A DNA stretch of 64,000 bases from NCBI GenBank assembly GCA_963739645.1, contig CAVUBM010000050.1, positions 20,539 to 84,538 on the forward strand, given 5' to 3'. This DNA is from JASHPR01 sp963739645. Its GTDB lineage: Bacteria > Actinomycetota > Actinomycetes > Streptosporangiales > Streptosporangiaceae. Of this stretch, positions 17,971 to 29,041 are shown piece by piece. The first letter of the stretch is position 1; every line of letters starts with the position of its first letter. Both the position numbers and the translations under genes were made by a program. Under the pieces are notes generated by a model. The model saw nothing but the letters and a program-made list of their open reading frames with translations. It ran no database searches and was not told the origin of the DNA.

Positions 17971-19314
17971 TCAGCTGGCCGGGGGCTGGTCCGGTGGCTG
18001 CTGGCCCACGCTGGCCAGGCGCCGCCGCCGGGTGAACCAGCCCGCGGCGAGCAGGGCCGCGGCGATCAGGCCGGCCGCGACCGTCACCGGGACGGCAGGT
18101 ATGCCGCCCGAGGCAGGCTGCGGCTTCGCGGGGAACGCCCTGGCGTGGCCGGCCGCCACCGCGGGCAGCGGCGAGACTAGCTGGCCGGCCGGCCGCACCT
18201 TGCCGTTCATGGCGAAGCCCCAGTCGAGCAGCTGCTCGCCGGCCGTGATCTCCTGCAACGGCGTGCAGTGCAGCACGGTGACGATCAGCGTGACCCCGTT
18301 CCGCCGGGCCATGCCGATGTAGGTGGCCCCCGCCGCCTCCGTCCAGCCGATCTTGCCGCCGATGCCGCCCCGGTACTGGGTCAGCAGCTTGTTCTGGTTG
18401 ACCAGCGGCACCCAGTCCTTCGGTGTGACGGGGAACCGGGCGGACTGGGTCGAGTCGTAGTTCATGAACGCGGGCATGGCCAGGGCCTGCCGGGCGATCA
18501 GCGCCTGGTCGTAGGCGGAGGTGACCTGGCCGGTGGCGGGCAGGCCGTTCGGCAGCTTGGCCTCGACGTCGTAGGCCTGCAGGCGATGCGCCTCGGCGTT
18601 GATCAGCGCCATGCCCTGGGTCAGCGAGCCCGTGGCCTGGGTCAGGGCTACCGCCGCGTCGTTGGCGGAGATCAGCAGCAGCGCCCGGAACAGGTCGGAC
18701 ACCTTGTAGCGGCGGCCCGCGACGAGCCCCACGTCGTACTCGGCGGTGGTGGCCGCCTGGCGGCTGGCCAGCACGGACGCGTTCGGGTTCAGCCGGGGGA
18801 TCAGCGTGATCGCGGTGAGCATCTTGAGCGTGCTCGCGGGCGGGAACAGCCCGTGCGCGTCCTTTGCCGCGAGCACCTGCCCGGTACGGGCGTTCGCGAT
18901 GACGTACGCGGACGCGGGCACCGACGGCAGCGGCGTGACTCTGGTCGCCGGGTAGTGGACGACGACCCCGGGACTGGCCAGCTCCGTCCCGCCCACGTCC
19001 TGCTTGACCAGGGACGTCTGGGAGGATCCCAGCGCGCTGGCCCCGCCAGGGGCCAGATGTTTCTGAGCGTGCGTGCGGGCCTGGCCGCGGCCTGCCGACC
19101 CGGTGCGCCCCCGGCCCGGGGCCGCGTCCCTGGCTGCGGGCGCCGGAGATGCGACGGCGGCCGCGTTCACCGCGTCGGCGGGCAGGGCCGCCGCGGCCGG
19201 GGCGGCGCCCGCGGCCGGCCCGACCGGCGTGGCCAGGCTGATCACGACGGCCTGCCCCGCCACGGCGGCCAGCCCGGCGAGGATGACCGCCGACCCCCGA
19301 GCGCTGAGCTTCAC
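17971..19314 (-). CDS. D-alanyl-D-alanine carboxypeptidase (S11)
   Basis: Penicillin-binding serine peptidase that trims peptidoglycan pentapeptides. Chosen GTG 19314 gives a good signal peptide (SARGSAVILAGLAAVAGQAV), although the frame is open further up. A 70-residue Ala/Pro/Arg-rich linker follows, then the catalytic domain with the SxxK motif PASTLKML (about residue 160) and the SxN motif SAND. The third motif reads GGKIGWT, that is KIG instead of KTG. A C-terminal membrane helix (VTVAAGLIAAALLAAGWF) and a basic tail anchor it. Convergent with trpS. Confidence 0.85.
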   Translation of the reverse strand: MKLSARGSAVILAGLAAVAGQAVVISLATPVGPAAGAAPAAAALPADAVNAAAVASPAPAARDAAPGRGRTGSAGRGQARTHAQKHLAPGGASALGSSQTSLVKQDVGGTELASPGVVVHYPATRVTPLPSVPASAYVIANARTGQVLAAKDAHGLFPPASTLKMLTAITLIPRLNPNASVLASRQAATTAEYDVGLVAGRRYKVSDLFRALLLISANDAAVALTQATGSLTQGMALINAEAHRLQAYDVEAKLPNGLPATGQVTSAYDQALIARQALAMPAFMNYDSTQSARFPVTPKDWVPLVNQNKLLTQYRGGIGGKIGWTEAAGATYIGMARRNGVTLIVTVLHCTPLQEITAGEQLLDWGFAMNGKVRPAGQLVSPLPAVAAGHARAFPAKPQPASGGIPAVPVTVAAGLIAAALLAAGWFTRRRRLASVGQQPPDQPPAS

Positions 19315-19587
19315 TACCCCGAGTCCCCCCGTGCCGGGCAGCACATGCCGGCATTGATCCATTACGCTCCGTCCCGGCCAGCTCCCTCCACCATCTGGCG
19401 CAGCCGGGATACCGAGTGTGACTTTCCCCACCCCGGCCTGGACCGACACGCAGCACAATCTTGGGCCATGATGCGCATAAAGGGACGAGTCGCGCAGACT
19501 TTGCCAGAACTTGGGTCGGGAGCCTAAACCGGGCACCAACGGCCGGCAACGCGACGGCAAGGGCCGGTCATGAGCTGCTGACGCTGC

Positions 19588-20625
19588 CTACCCGGGCCCG
19601 CCGCCCGCGGCCCGCAGAATGCAGCGGAAGCCCAGGTGGGAGGTGGAGGTGTCGACCGCCTCGCCCTGACGCGCCGCGGGGCGGTAGCGCAGGCAGTAGT
19701 TCGGGGCGCACAGGTGTGAGCCTCCCTTGATCACACGGCGCGGTATGTGCGCGCCAGGCTCGCCGGGGACCAGGCTCTCCTCCGCCGAGGTGACCCGCGG
19801 GTTCCTGGGCGCGCAGCAGGCGTGCTGCGCGGGCCCGGCCGGGCGGGTGACGAAGTAGTCGCTGGTCCATTCCCAGGCGTTGCCGGCCATGTCGTAGAGC
19901 CCGAACCCGTTCGGCGGGAAGCTCTTGACCGGCGAGGTCCGGCGCCAGCGGCGCGGGTTCAGGTTCTGCCACGGGAACTGTCCCTGCCAGGTGTTGGCCA
20001 TGGTCTTGCCCCCGGGCGCCGGGTCATCGCCCCAGGTGAAGGCCGCACCCTCCAGGCCGCCGCGGGCCGCGAACTCCCATTCCGCCTCGGTGGGCAGCTC
20101 TTTGCCCGCCCACGCCGCGTAGGCGTCGGCATCCTCGGCGGCGACGTGGGTGACCGGATGCCGGTCCAGGCCGTTCAGGCTGCTGCCCGGCCCGTCCGGC
20201 CGGCGCCAGCTGGCCCCAGGCACGTAGCGCCACCACTCGGCCGGGTCGCGCAGGTCCACCGGCCCGCTGGCCTGGCGGAAGACCAGCGACCCCGGGTGCA
20301 GCAGGCCAGGGTCCGCACCGGGATACTGCGCGGGGTCGAGCGGGCGCTCGGCGACGGTCACATAGCCGGTGGCCTTCACGAACCTGCGGAACTCGGTGAC
20401 GGTCACCAGGTGCTCGTCGATCCAGAACCCGTCAACCTCGACGCGGCGCACCGGCCGCTCCTCCGGGTAGAAGTCCTGCGACCCCATCAGGAAGCCCCCG
20501 CCCGGCACCCACACCATGCCCTTCGGGTGTCCCCGGCCGGTGACGCCCCCGCCGGGGGCGGTGGCCTTGCCCCCCGGCGAATCGCGGATATCGACGTTCA
20601 CAGTCCCCTTGAACGGCTCGCTCAC
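19588..20625 (-). CDS. Formylglycine-generating enzyme (sulfatase activator)
   Basis: SUMF1/FGE-domain protein of 345 residues. It begins with GMVWVPGGGFLMGSQ and ends with the active-site block GGSHLCAPNYCLRYRPAAR, holding both cysteines (about residues 305 and 310) that bind copper in aerobic FGEs. ANTWQGQFPW and GFGLYDMAGNAWEWTSDYF are also diagnostic. FGE oxidises the Cys of CxPxR in type I sulfatases to formylglycine. GTG 20625 has AAGGGA six bases upstream. The only sulfatase visible here is the damaged one at 54.9-57.3 kb. Confidence 0.92.
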   Translation of the reverse strand: MSEPFKGTVNVDIRDSPGGKATAPGGGVTGRGHPKGMVWVPGGGFLMGSQDFYPEERPVRRVEVDGFWIDEHLVTVTEFRRFVKATGYVTVAERPLDPAQYPGADPGLLHPGSLVFRQASGPVDLRDPAEWWRYVPGASWRRPDGPGSSLNGLDRHPVTHVAAEDADAYAAWAGKELPTEAEWEFAARGGLEGAAFTWGDDPAPGGKTMANTWQGQFPWQNLNPRRWRRTSPVKSFPPNGFGLYDMAGNAWEWTSDYFVTRPAGPAQHACCAPRNPRVTSAEESLVPGEPGAHIPRRVIKGGSHLCAPNYCLRYRPAARQGEAVDTSTSHLGFRCILRAAGGGPG

Positions 20626-20791
20626 CACGCGTCCCTTGTCGTCTGGCTGTCCTGGCGCCCCGCCGCGGCACACAGCGCGGAGAGCGCAGTCCCGGGCCGA
20701 GCGTCGCACGCGCTCCGGTCAGGAACATCACCCGTGGGGAGTGACGGGCGGGCGTGGACCTGCTCAGGCAGTGCCGTCGTAACCTTGGGGC

Positions 20792-22387
<1,596 letters not shown>

Positions 22388-22716
22388 GTCGGATGCTTAC
22401 GGGATGCATACACATAGTGCCCTCTCCGTAGCATTGCGCTGCCTCTGCACTGGGTAGGGAAGGCCGTGGCGGAGCGGGACGGTCCAACCAGGAGCGCAGG
22501 GCGGAAAGCGGCTTGATGTGCCCGAGGCTGCACTGATCGCGGCTGACGTAGGGCAGGTGGTCTCCCGCCGGTGCGCGGGACGACGCCAGGCCGGATCGCG
22601 GGCAGCGCGGCCGCCGGGCGCGCCATGGCACTCGGTCGCCGATCCAGGCTTCGTTCCCCCGGCAGTGTTAACCCCGCGTAGCGGCGCGCGGCAAGGACAG
22701 CCCCTGGAGGCTTACC
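22388..22716. other. Intergenic region without recognisable gene
   Basis: The 329 bp between the mutase and the carboxylate-amine ligase gene show no open frame with coding character, no tRNA and no strong hairpin. The ligase promoter presumably lies here. Confidence 0.4.
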
Positions 22717-23883
22717 GTGGCCATCACCTGGAACCCATCTCGTGGCGCGACCATCGGGATCGAGTGGGAACTGCAGCTCATCGACGGCCGGACCCGGATG
22801 CTGCGGCAGGACGCCCGCGAGGTCCTCGCGGCCCTGCCGTCGCTCAGCGAGGTCGGCGACAACCCGAAGATCCATTACGAAATGATGCAATCAACGGTCG
22901 AGGTGGTCACCGGCATCTGCTCTACCGTGTCGGAAGCGAAGGAGGACCTTACAGCGACAATCGCGCAACTTGAGCGAATCACGGGCAGCCGCGGTACGAT
23001 GCTGGCCTGTGCCGGAACGCATCCCGTCAGCGACTGGCGAGACGCCAAGATGGCACCTATTCAGCGCTATGCCGAACTCGTCGAGCAGTTGCAGTGGCTT
23101 GCCCGGAGGATCCAGACATTCGGGGTACACGTCCACGTGGGCATCTGCGACGGGAACAAGGCGATTCCCGTCGTCAATGCGCTCGCTGCATACCTGCCGC
23201 ATTTCCTGGCGCTGACAGCGTCGAGCCCGTTCTGGAGCGGGCACGACACGGGGCTCGCCTCGAGCCGCGCGGTTATCTTCGGCGGGCTGCCGACCTCGGG
23301 GCCGCCCCAACCGCTTGCGGACTGGAGTGAGTTCGAGGAGTACATGGACACGCTGCTTCGAGCCGGGACGATCCGGAGCATCAAGGAGGTGTGGTGGGAC
23401 ATCCGGCCACACCCCGATTTCGGCACGGTCGAGATCAGGATGTTCGACGGCGTTCCGACCCTTCGCGAGATCGGCATGGTAGCGGCGCTGTCACAATGCC
23501 TGGTGCGGCAGTTCGATGCCCAGCTTGACCGTGGTTACCGGCTGCCCAGCCCCTCGGCGTGGGTCGTTCGTGACAATAAGTGGCGGGCCACGAGGTATGG
23601 TCTTGACGCGATAGTGATTACCGATGACGCCGGGGCTACCGCGCCGATCCGGGATGAGCTATTCGAGCTGGTACAGGAGCTCAAGCCGGTGGCGGGCCGG
23701 CTGGGATGCACGCAGGAGCTCGACGTGGTTTCCGAGGTGCTGGACCAAGGCGCCTCTTACGAGCGCCAGCGTGCCGTTTTCGCTAACGGGGGCAAGCTCG
23801 AGGATGTAGTGGACGCACTCATCACCGAGTTCGCCGAGGATCGGTTTGTCACACCGGGGGAGGCCACGCATGGCCGAATTTGA
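22717..23883 (+). CDS. Glutamate-cysteine ligase-like carboxylate-amine ligase (YbdK family)
   Basis: The 388-residue protein belongs to the GCS2 family: TIGIEWELQLID near the start, EMMQSTVEVVTGI, VHVHVGICDGNKAIPVVNAL, and WWDIRPHPDFGTVEIRMFD. Members ligate glutamate or other carboxylates to an amine using ATP; the true substrate of this branch is not known. GTG 22717 has GGAGG six bases upstream. Third codon positions are less GC-rich than in flanking genes, hinting at transfer. The 3' end overlaps the next gene by 14 bp, implying joint expression. Confidence 0.82.
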   Translation: MAITWNPSRGATIGIEWELQLIDGRTRMLRQDAREVLAALPSLSEVGDNPKIHYEMMQSTVEVVTGICSTVSEAKEDLTATIAQLERITGSRGTMLACAGTHPVSDWRDAKMAPIQRYAELVEQLQWLARRIQTFGVHVHVGICDGNKAIPVVNALAAYLPHFLALTASSPFWSGHDTGLASSRAVIFGGLPTSGPPQPLADWSEFEEYMDTLLRAGTIRSIKEVWWDIRPHPDFGTVEIRMFDGVPTLREIGMVAALSQCLVRQFDAQLDRGYRLPSPSAWVVRDNKWRATRYGLDAIVITDDAGATAPIRDELFELVQELKPVAGRLGCTQELDVVSEVLDQGASYERQRAVFANGGKLEDVVDALITEFAEDRFVTPGEATHGRI

Positions 23884-25102
23884 CCTGGAGGGCGAGCTGG
23901 ACGCGTTCCTCGCCGGGCATCAGGCCGAGCTCGTCGATTTCCGGCGCGACCTGCATGCCCATCCTGAGGTCGGCTACCACGAGCACCGGACGACGCGCCG
24001 GGTCAAGCTCCGGCTGGAGGCCGCGGGCCTCCGGCCGATCATCCTGCCCAAGGGCACCGGCCTGCTGGTCGACGTGGGGTCGGGCACCGAGCCGGTGGTC
24101 GGGTTCCGGGCCGACCTGGACGCGCTGCCGATCAGCGACGAAAAGGACGTCCCGTACCGGTCCACCGTGGCCAACGCCTGCCACGCCTGCGGGCACGACG
24201 TGCATACCACCGTGCTCCTCGGCACCGGCCTGGTCCTGGCCCGGGCGGCGGCAGCCGGGGCGCTGCCCGGCAAGGTCAGGCTGATCTTCCAGCCGGCCGA
24301 GGAGGTGCCGTGCGGGGCGCTCGACGTGCTGGCGGCGGGCGGCATCGCCTCCGTGGACCGGGTCTTCGCGCTGCACTGCGACCCGCGGCTCGATGTCGGC
24401 AAGATCGGCACACGGGTCGGCGCGATCACCGCGGCCTGCGACAAGATCACGGTCCGGGTCACCGGGCCCGGCGGGCACACCGCACGGCCGCATCTCACCG
24501 CTGACCTGGTCTTCGCGCTCGGCAAGATCATCACCGAGCTGCCGGCCGCGCTGTCCCGCCGGGTGGACCCGAGATCCAGCCTGAGCCTGGTCTGGGGGCG
24601 GGTCAACGCGGGCGCCGCGGCCAACGCGATCCCGGACGACGGCATCGTCGAAGGCACGGTGCGGTGCCTCGACGACGAGGCCTGGCACGCCGCGCCGGAC
24701 CTGCTCAAGGCGCTGATCGACTCGGTGGCCAGCGCCTACGGCGTGGTCGCCGACCTCACCTACGTGCGGAACGTCCCGCCCACGGTCAACGAGGCCGTGT
24801 CCGTGGCCATGCTGGAGGCCGCCGCCGACCGGGTACTCGGCGCCGAGGCCGTGGTGCCGACCCCGCAGAGCCTGGGCGGCGAGGACTTCGCCTGGTACCT
24901 GGAGTCGGTCCCCGGCGCACTGGCCAGGCTCGGTACGAGGAAGCCGGGTTCCGGCGACGACTTCGACATCCACCAGCCCACGTTCGACGTGGACGAGCGC
25001 GCGATCGAGGTCGGCGTCCGGCTCCTGTCGGCCACCGCACTGACCGCGATCAGCGGCGGCTCGCGCGCGCCCGATCCTCTCCCCGGCGTGGCCCACGCCT
25101 GA
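23870..25102 (+). CDS. M20 family amidohydrolase
   Basis: A 410-residue metal-dependent amidohydrolase of the aminoacylase/carboxypeptidase (M20D) type. The metal motif HACGHDVHT (about residue 105), the EEVPCGALD block and the dimerisation domain around GPGGHTARPH are present, and GGEDFAWYLE supplies the C-terminal metal ligands. ATG 23870 follows GGGGGAGG and lies inside the end of the upstream ligase gene. The pair ligase plus amidohydrolase suggests making and breaking an amide of the same compound class. That link is inference. Confidence 0.85.
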   Translation: MAEFDLEGELDAFLAGHQAELVDFRRDLHAHPEVGYHEHRTTRRVKLRLEAAGLRPIILPKGTGLLVDVGSGTEPVVGFRADLDALPISDEKDVPYRSTVANACHACGHDVHTTVLLGTGLVLARAAAAGALPGKVRLIFQPAEEVPCGALDVLAAGGIASVDRVFALHCDPRLDVGKIGTRVGAITAACDKITVRVTGPGGHTARPHLTADLVFALGKIITELPAALSRRVDPRSSLSLVWGRVNAGAAANAIPDDGIVEGTVRCLDDEAWHAAPDLLKALIDSVASAYGVVADLTYVRNVPPTVNEAVSVAMLEAAADRVLGAEAVVPTPQSLGGEDFAWYLESVPGALARLGTRKPGSGDDFDIHQPTFDVDERAIEVGVRLLSATALTAISGGSRAPDPLPGVAHA

Positions 25103-25225
25103 CCGCTGCGCCCGGTCTGGCCCAGATAAATGCATGAGACCCGGCTGTGACCAGGTCGACCTACAGTGGATGGGCGTGGGCGCCGTTCCGGCTGGCGCCC
25201 GGTTTGACCCACTGGAGGCCAGGGC

Positions 25226-26047
25226 GTGTCATCTGAGCACGACACGGAGCGGGCGGGCGGTACCGCGGCCAGCCCGCCGGCCGCGCCACCGATCAGCCCC
25301 ATGCAGGCCGGCAGCGCCTCACCCCCGGACCAGGCGGCCCGGCCGGCCGCGGCCGCACCGGGCGGGGCGGCTCAGGAAGGCGGGGCCACCGCCATGGCGG
25401 ACGCCGGGGTGCCGGGCGGCCGCAAGATGTTCCGGCTGCCCGGGGCCGTTGTCGCCTGGTGGGTCTGGGTGGTCTTCGCCGCTGCCAACCTGGTGGACCT
25501 GGCCATTACCGGGCGTGACCGTACGGCGGCCGAGATCGCGGTGAGCCTGGTCGTGATCACCGGCGTGGTCTACACGTGCGCCCTGCGGCCGCGGGTGGTC
25601 GCGGATGCCAGCGGCATCACCGTGCAGAACCCTTTCCGCGATCACCTGGTTCCCTGGGGCTCGGTGACCTCCGTGGACCTGGCGGAATCGGTCCGGGTGC
25701 ACTGCGCTCAGGAGCCCGGGGCCAAGCGCCCCAAGGTGATCCACAGCTGGGCGCTGTTCACGCAGCGCAGGCACAAGCTCCGGCAGGATGTCCTGGGGCT
25801 GGGCAGCTCCCGGCGGCGGATGCCGCGAACCTACACCCCGTCGTCCTACGGGCAGATGCCCGCCGAGGCGCAGAAGATCGCGGAGGAGCCCGCGGCGAAG
25901 ACCATGGCGAGGCAGCTGGACGAGATGGCCAGGAACGCCAGGGACCACGGCGCGGCCGCTGGCCCGCTGGTGGTCACCTGGCCCTGGCAGCCCGCGGTTG
26001 CCATCGGGGTGCCCGCCCTAGCGGCGGTGCTCGTGTTCACGCTCTGA
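25226..26047 (+). CDS. Membrane protein with bacterial PH domain
   Basis: The 273-residue protein starts at GTG 25226 after GGAGG. It has a Pro/Ala-rich N-terminal tail of about 70 residues and two membrane helices (AVVAWWVWVVFAAANLVDLAI and AEIAVSLVVITGVVYTCAL). A PH-like segment follows that contains ADASGITVQNPFRDHLVPWGSV. A last hydrophobic segment closes the protein. Such proteins are common in actinobacteria and their function is unknown. Confidence 0.75.
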   Translation: MSSEHDTERAGGTAASPPAAPPISPMQAGSASPPDQAARPAAAAPGGAAQEGGATAMADAGVPGGRKMFRLPGAVVAWWVWVVFAAANLVDLAITGRDRTAAEIAVSLVVITGVVYTCALRPRVVADASGITVQNPFRDHLVPWGSVTSVDLAESVRVHCAQEPGAKRPKVIHSWALFTQRRHKLRQDVLGLGSSRRRMPRTYTPSSYGQMPAEAQKIAEEPAAKTMARQLDEMARNARDHGAAAGPLVVTWPWQPAVAIGVPALAAVLVFTL

Positions 26048-26095
26048 CCTAGCGCCGCGTGGGGCCGCCACTCGGAGATCAGCGCCGGGCGTGGC

Positions 26096-26900
26096 TCACG
26101 CCCGGCGCGTTCGCGGCCAGATCCCGATCACGACGGTGGCGCCGAGCTCGTCACAGCTGGTCACCCGCGGGATCAGCCCGGTCCTGGTCACGGCCGTCGA
26201 CTAGCTCCGGCGCCTGGCGCTCGCTGGTCTCCACCAGCACACCGCCCGCCGGCGCCAGCCACGGCGGCGCCCCGGCGATCACCCGGCGCAGCACGTCAAG
26301 CCCGTCCGTGCCGCCGTCGAGCGCGACCCGCGGCTCGTGCAGCCGGGCCTCGGGGGGCTGCAGCCTGATCTCCGCGGTCGGCACATAGGGAGCGTTGGCG
26401 ACCAGCACATCGACCCGGCCGCGCAGCGCGGCGGGCAGCGGCGCGTAGAGGTCGCCCTCGTATACCTGGCCGCCCACGGCGGCGAGGTTGCGGCGGGCGC
26501 AGCGCACCGCCGCGGGGTCGATGTCAGCGGCGTGCACCTCGGCCCGGTCCAGCGCCGCGGCCACCGCGGCGCTCACCGCGCCCGCGCCGCAGCACAGCTC
26601 AACCACGACAGCGGTCCCGCGGGCCTGGGCGATGGCCTGGCGGGCGAGGAACTCGGTGCGGCGCCGGGGCACGAAGACCCCGGGATCGACGGCTAGCCGC
26701 AGGCCGCAGAACTCGGCCCAGCCCAGGACGTGCTCCAGCGGCAGGCCCGAGGCCCGCCGGTCCACCATGGCGGCGAGCTCGGCCGGCGACCGGGCGGCCG
26801 AGACGAGCAGCCGCGCCTCGTCCTCGGCGAAGACACAGCCCGCGGCCCGGAGCTGGGCCGCGATGCGGGAGAGGTCGTGCGGTGACGGAGTCGCTGAGAT
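26096..26900 (-). pseudogene. HemK-like protein N5-glutamine methyltransferase, damaged
   Basis: The readable core (26151-26768) carries the SAM motif VVELCCGAGAVSAAV and the catalytic ANAPYVP, a variant of the NPPY motif of PrmC/HemK-type glutamine methyltransferases. Two defects are seen. At the 5' end, typical N-terminal sequence (RIAAQLRAAGCVFAEDEARL) continues in frame upstream of ATG 26768, yet no ATG, GTG or TTG precedes it before a stop. At the 3' end, the conserved C-terminus (TRTGLIPRVTSCDELGATVV) appears in another frame after about 26195 and ends at 26096. Indels or real decay are both possible. Confidence 0.75.
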
Positions 26901-26951
26901 GACGGTGCCCTTCGGGAGGCCAACACACTACCCGCCCGGGGCGGCCGCACG

Positions 26952-27392
26952 TCAGCCGCAGGGCCGCTCCCGCAGCGCCTTGACGTAGTCGGCGGGCGCG
27001 CCCGCCGACTCGGCGGCGTCGGCCATGATCCCCAGGTAGCGCGCGGCGGGCAGCCCGCCCTCGTAGGCGTTCAGCACGTACAGCCAGGCGAGCACGTCAC
27101 CGTCCATGGTCTCCACCCGGACCTTGGCCCTCCGGTAGTAGCCGAGGCTCGCGCCGTCCCACTGGTCCAGCGCCTCCTCATCGGAGCCCGAGAGGTCATA
27201 GAGCACGACGAACACGCGCTGGCCCGATTCCTCGACGACCGTGGCCAGGGCGCCCTCCCAGCCGATGTCCTCGCCGCCGAACGCCAGCCGCCAGCCTTCG
27301 AGCCAGCCGCTGCCCCGCAGCGGCGAGTGCGGGCAGCGTTCGGCCATCTGCGCCGGGTCCATGTTGCTGCCGTAGGCCGCGTATATCGCCAC
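26952..27392 (-). CDS. Gamma-glutamylcyclotransferase-like protein
   Basis: The 146-residue protein starts MAIYAAYGSNMDPAQM; YGSN is the glycine-binding loop of the GGCT fold. FVVLYDLSGSDEEALDQWDGA contains the conserved acidic stretch. Family members release 5-oxoproline from gamma-glutamyl peptides, or act on other gamma-glutamyl amines. Notably, a glutamate-ligase-like gene lies 3 kb upstream. It is divergent from the flavoprotein gene at 27510 with a 117-bp gap. Confidence 0.85.
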   Translation of the reverse strand: MAIYAAYGSNMDPAQMAERCPHSPLRGSGWLEGWRLAFGGEDIGWEGALATVVEESGQRVFVVLYDLSGSDEEALDQWDGASLGYYRRAKVRVETMDGDVLAWLYVLNAYEGGLPAARYLGIMADAAESAGAPADYVKALRERPCG

Positions 27393-28590
27393 GGATGATT
27401 AGCGTACGAGTCCCGGCGGCTCCGCGTGGGGCTCTCCCGACGGGCCGAGCCACGAGGTTGCGGGCGCCGGGTTCGGATCTCGCGGTGCGATACGCCAGAA
27501 TGGGGCAGCGTGACAGAGCCGCGCGCGAAGATCGTGATCATCGGTGGCGGGCCAGGGGGCTACGAGGCGGCTCTCGTGGCCGCGCAGCTTGGCGCCAGGG
27601 TCACGGTCGTGGACCGGGACGGCCTCGGCGGCGCCTGCGTGCTGACCGACTGCGTGCCGTCCAAGACGCTGATCGCGACCTCCGACATGATGGCCGCCCT
27701 GCAGGGCGCGGCCGGCCTGGGCCTGCGGTCCGACTCCGGCGCTGGCTCGGCGTTCGCGACCGTGGACGCGCCCCGGGTCTACGCGAGGGTCAAGGCGCTG
27801 GCCCGGGCGCAGTCCGGGGACGTGGCCTCCCGGCTGGCGGCCGAGGGAGTGGAGATCCTGCCCGGCAGCGGGCGGCTGACCGGACGGCGGACCGTGGCGG
27901 TGGGGGACACCGAGCTCACCGCGGACGCCGTGCTCGTGTCGACCGGGGCCCGGCCCCGGCTGCTGCCCGGAGCGGAGCCGGACGGGGAGCGCATCCTGAC
28001 CTGCCGGCAGCTCTACGACACTGGACGAGCTGCCCGCGGAGCTGATCGTGATCGGCTCCGGCACCACCGGGGCGGAGTTCGCCAGCGCCTACCAGGCCCT
28101 CGGCTCGCAGGTCACCCTGGTGTCCTCGCGGGACCGGGTGCTGCCGCAGGAGGACGCCGACGCCGCGGCCGTGGTCGAGGACGTGTTCCGGCGGCTCGGC
28201 ATGACCGTGCTCGGCCGGTCCCGGGCGGTCACGGCGAAACGCAGCGGCGACGGCGTCGTGGTGGTGCTGGAGGACGGCCGGACAATCCGCGGCTCGCACT
28301 GCCTGCTCACCGTCGGGATGGTGCCCAACACCGGCGAACTCGGCCTGGACGAGGCCGGGATCGCGCTCGACGGCCAGGGGTTCATCCCGGTCGACCGGGT
28401 CTCCCGGACCCATGCCCCCGGCGTGTACGCGGCCGGCGACTGCACCGGCGTGATGATGCTCGCCTCGGTCGCGGCCATGCAGGGCCGGATCGCGATGTGG
28501 CACGCGCTCGGCGAGGCGGTGACGCCACTCAACCTCAGCCACGTCGCCGCGACGATCTTCACCGAGCCGGAGATCGCCACGGTCGGCTGG

Positions 28591-28623
28591 CGGGGGGACT
28601 TGGGGGGGTCGACCCCCCGGGCC
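28591..28623 (-). repeat. Dispersed palindromic repeat, copy 3 (core, inside a gene)
   Basis: Thirty-three bases containing GGGGGG-TCGA-CCCCCC match the reverse complement of the repeat core (CCTC-G6-ACGA-C6-AGA-C6-GC). The 33 bp add 11 codons (about RGDLGGSTPRA) to the flavoprotein between TVGW and SAVQQAV without breaking the frame. Confidence 0.7.
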
Positions 28624-28944
28624 AGCGCCGTCCAGCAGGCCGTGACCTCGGACGAGGCCGACGCGCTGGTGGTCAAGCTGCCGCTGGCCACGAACGCGCG
28701 GGCGAAGATGCACGGCTTCCGCGACGGCTTCGTCAAGCTGTTCGCCCGCCGGAGCAGCGGGATGGTGCTCGGCGGCGTGGTGGTCGCGCCGGAGGCCAGC
28801 GAGCTCATCCTGGGCGTGTCCCTGGCCGTGGAGCAGCATCTCACCGTGGACCAGATGGCGCACACGTTCGCCGTGTACCCGAGCCTGACCGGCAGCATCA
28901 CCGAGGCCGCGCGCAGGCTCATGCGGCCCGCTGGAAATCTGACC

Positions 28945-29041
28945 GGGTCAGCCGCGACGGCCGGCCGGAGGTCGGCCATGAAGGGGGAAGGGGAAGTGGC
29001 CGGGGGCCCGCGGGGGGTCCTGGGGGTCGTCCCCCCGGGCT
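28945..29041 (-). repeat. Dispersed palindromic repeat, copy 4 (reverse)
   Basis: Full-length copy in reverse orientation. Its reverse complement reads GGGGGG-ACGA-CCCCC, then a purine-poor stretch with CTTCCCCTTCCCCCTTCATG, then GGCCGACCTCCGGCCGG and GTCGCGGCTG. This is colinear with the copy at 37548-37650. It overlaps the 3' end of the flavoprotein gene and supplies its stop codon. Confidence 0.8.
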
